A DNA stretch of 64,000 bases from NCBI GenBank assembly GCA_028275825.1, contig JAPWTX010000003.1, positions 17,463 through 81,462 of the forward strand. Direction: 5' to 3'. The DNA is from Ignisphaera sp. (GTDB lineage: Archaea; Thermoproteota; Thermoprotei_A; Sulfolobales; Ignisphaeraceae). The notes below the pieces were generated by a model. The model had not been told where the DNA came from. It saw only the letters and a list, made by a program, of their open reading frames with translations, and searched no databases. A program made the translations under genes and the position numbers. This document shows positions 63,776 to 64,000 of the stretch, one piece after another. Position 1 is the stretch's first letter. Each line of letters opens with the position of its first letter.

Positions 63776-64000
63776 TGCTCTGAATGGCTGGTTTTTAGGA
63801 GGTTTGATGTTTTTGAATCGAGTCTCAGTTTTGGTTTGTTCAACCCTAAGCTAATTCCCTGACACATTACCCCCTCCTCGCAGCTGCCTCTAAATCATGT
63901 GTTATAGAGTTTCATAACTAAAAATGCTAATAAGAGTTTGTAAATCTCAACACTTATTATTAACAATGTTTAGAATAGAGAAGACAGTAAACCCCCATCA
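63776..64000. repeat. Dispersed intergenic repeat, copy 2 (runs off the window)
   Basis: Begins 16 bases after the MGMT-domain gene and matches 47839-48064 in the same orientation with three differences. It reaches the right window edge, so its true right end is not visible. No coding potential. Confidence 0.85.

Noticed and set aside
47839-64000. Composite transposon bounded by the two 225-bp direct repeats
   Set aside because: The interval holds core genes (tmk, KEOPS, ribosomal proteins, spt4) that are not mobile, so the repeats are better seen as independent insertions.

Overview
The window looks like chromosome from a hyperthermophilic, A/T-rich crenarchaeon (Thermoproteota; the Desulfurococcales/Ignisphaera area is my guess, not proven). 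Support comes from a full-length reverse gyrase, Alba, archaeal translation and transcription genes (aIF2 gamma, aIF5B, Rpo7, Spt4, S6e, S24e, S27ae, L7Ae, L24e, S28e), a KEOPS set, non-phosphorylating GAPDH (GapN), and an archaellum operon in the crenarchaeal order B-X-G-F-H-I-J. Many starts are GTG or TTG. No rRNA, tRNA or CRISPR array was found.

Layout. 0-9 kb: information processing (DUF2118 fragment, gltX, L7Ae, S28e, L24e, infB, S6e, aIF2 gamma, an Fcf1-like PIN nuclease, rpoE), a clear C/D box sRNA at about 8.26-8.31 kb, and alba. 9-17 kb: reverse gyrase, trpS, a LysE-type exporter, a broken nitroreductase gene and an orphan ParA ATPase. 17-20 kb: a complete ECF transporter (S, fused A-A', T). 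20-28 kb: two PP-loop ATP-pyrophosphatases in tandem, a radical SAM protein, a half-size ChrA, an XPD-type helicase and gapN, then about 1 kb of non-coding sequence with a relic element. 28-33.5 kb: a GIY-YIG nuclease, two large overlapping genes for surface proteins, and small unknowns. 33.5-43 kb: the archaellum operon on the minus strand, with a divergent ArnR-like membrane-bound regulator coupled to a small ORF, and a convergent gene whose ends resemble TFB and TBP. 43-48 kb: a membrane-anchored Lon-like (S16) protease and several unknown genes, including a C2H2 zinc-finger protein. 48-54.4 kb, minus strand: spt4-S24e-S27ae-kae1-bud32-XTPase-S15-Cdc45/RecJ-like-pcc1-tmk. 54.5-56.5 kb: an apparently intact IS607-type element (serine recombinase plus TnpB). 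56.5-64 kb: a DUF89 protein, rhomboid protease, MoaB, a flippase, an HDAC-fold deacylase, an M29 aminopeptidase and a short MGMT-domain protein.

Themes. In many archaea aIF2 gamma-PIN-rpoE is followed directly by spt4-S24e-S27ae-kae1. Here the two halves lie 46 kb apart on opposite strands, exactly as one inversion would leave them. One breakpoint holds the C/D box sRNA and the other lies beside the IS607 element. A/T-rich intergenic regions carry several G/C-rich structured patches, some resembling 3' ends of TnpB-associated RNAs without a tnpB gene, plus a dispersed repeat of about 225 bp present twice almost unchanged. The most novel-looking protein is the TFB/TBP-like product beside the archaellum regulator.
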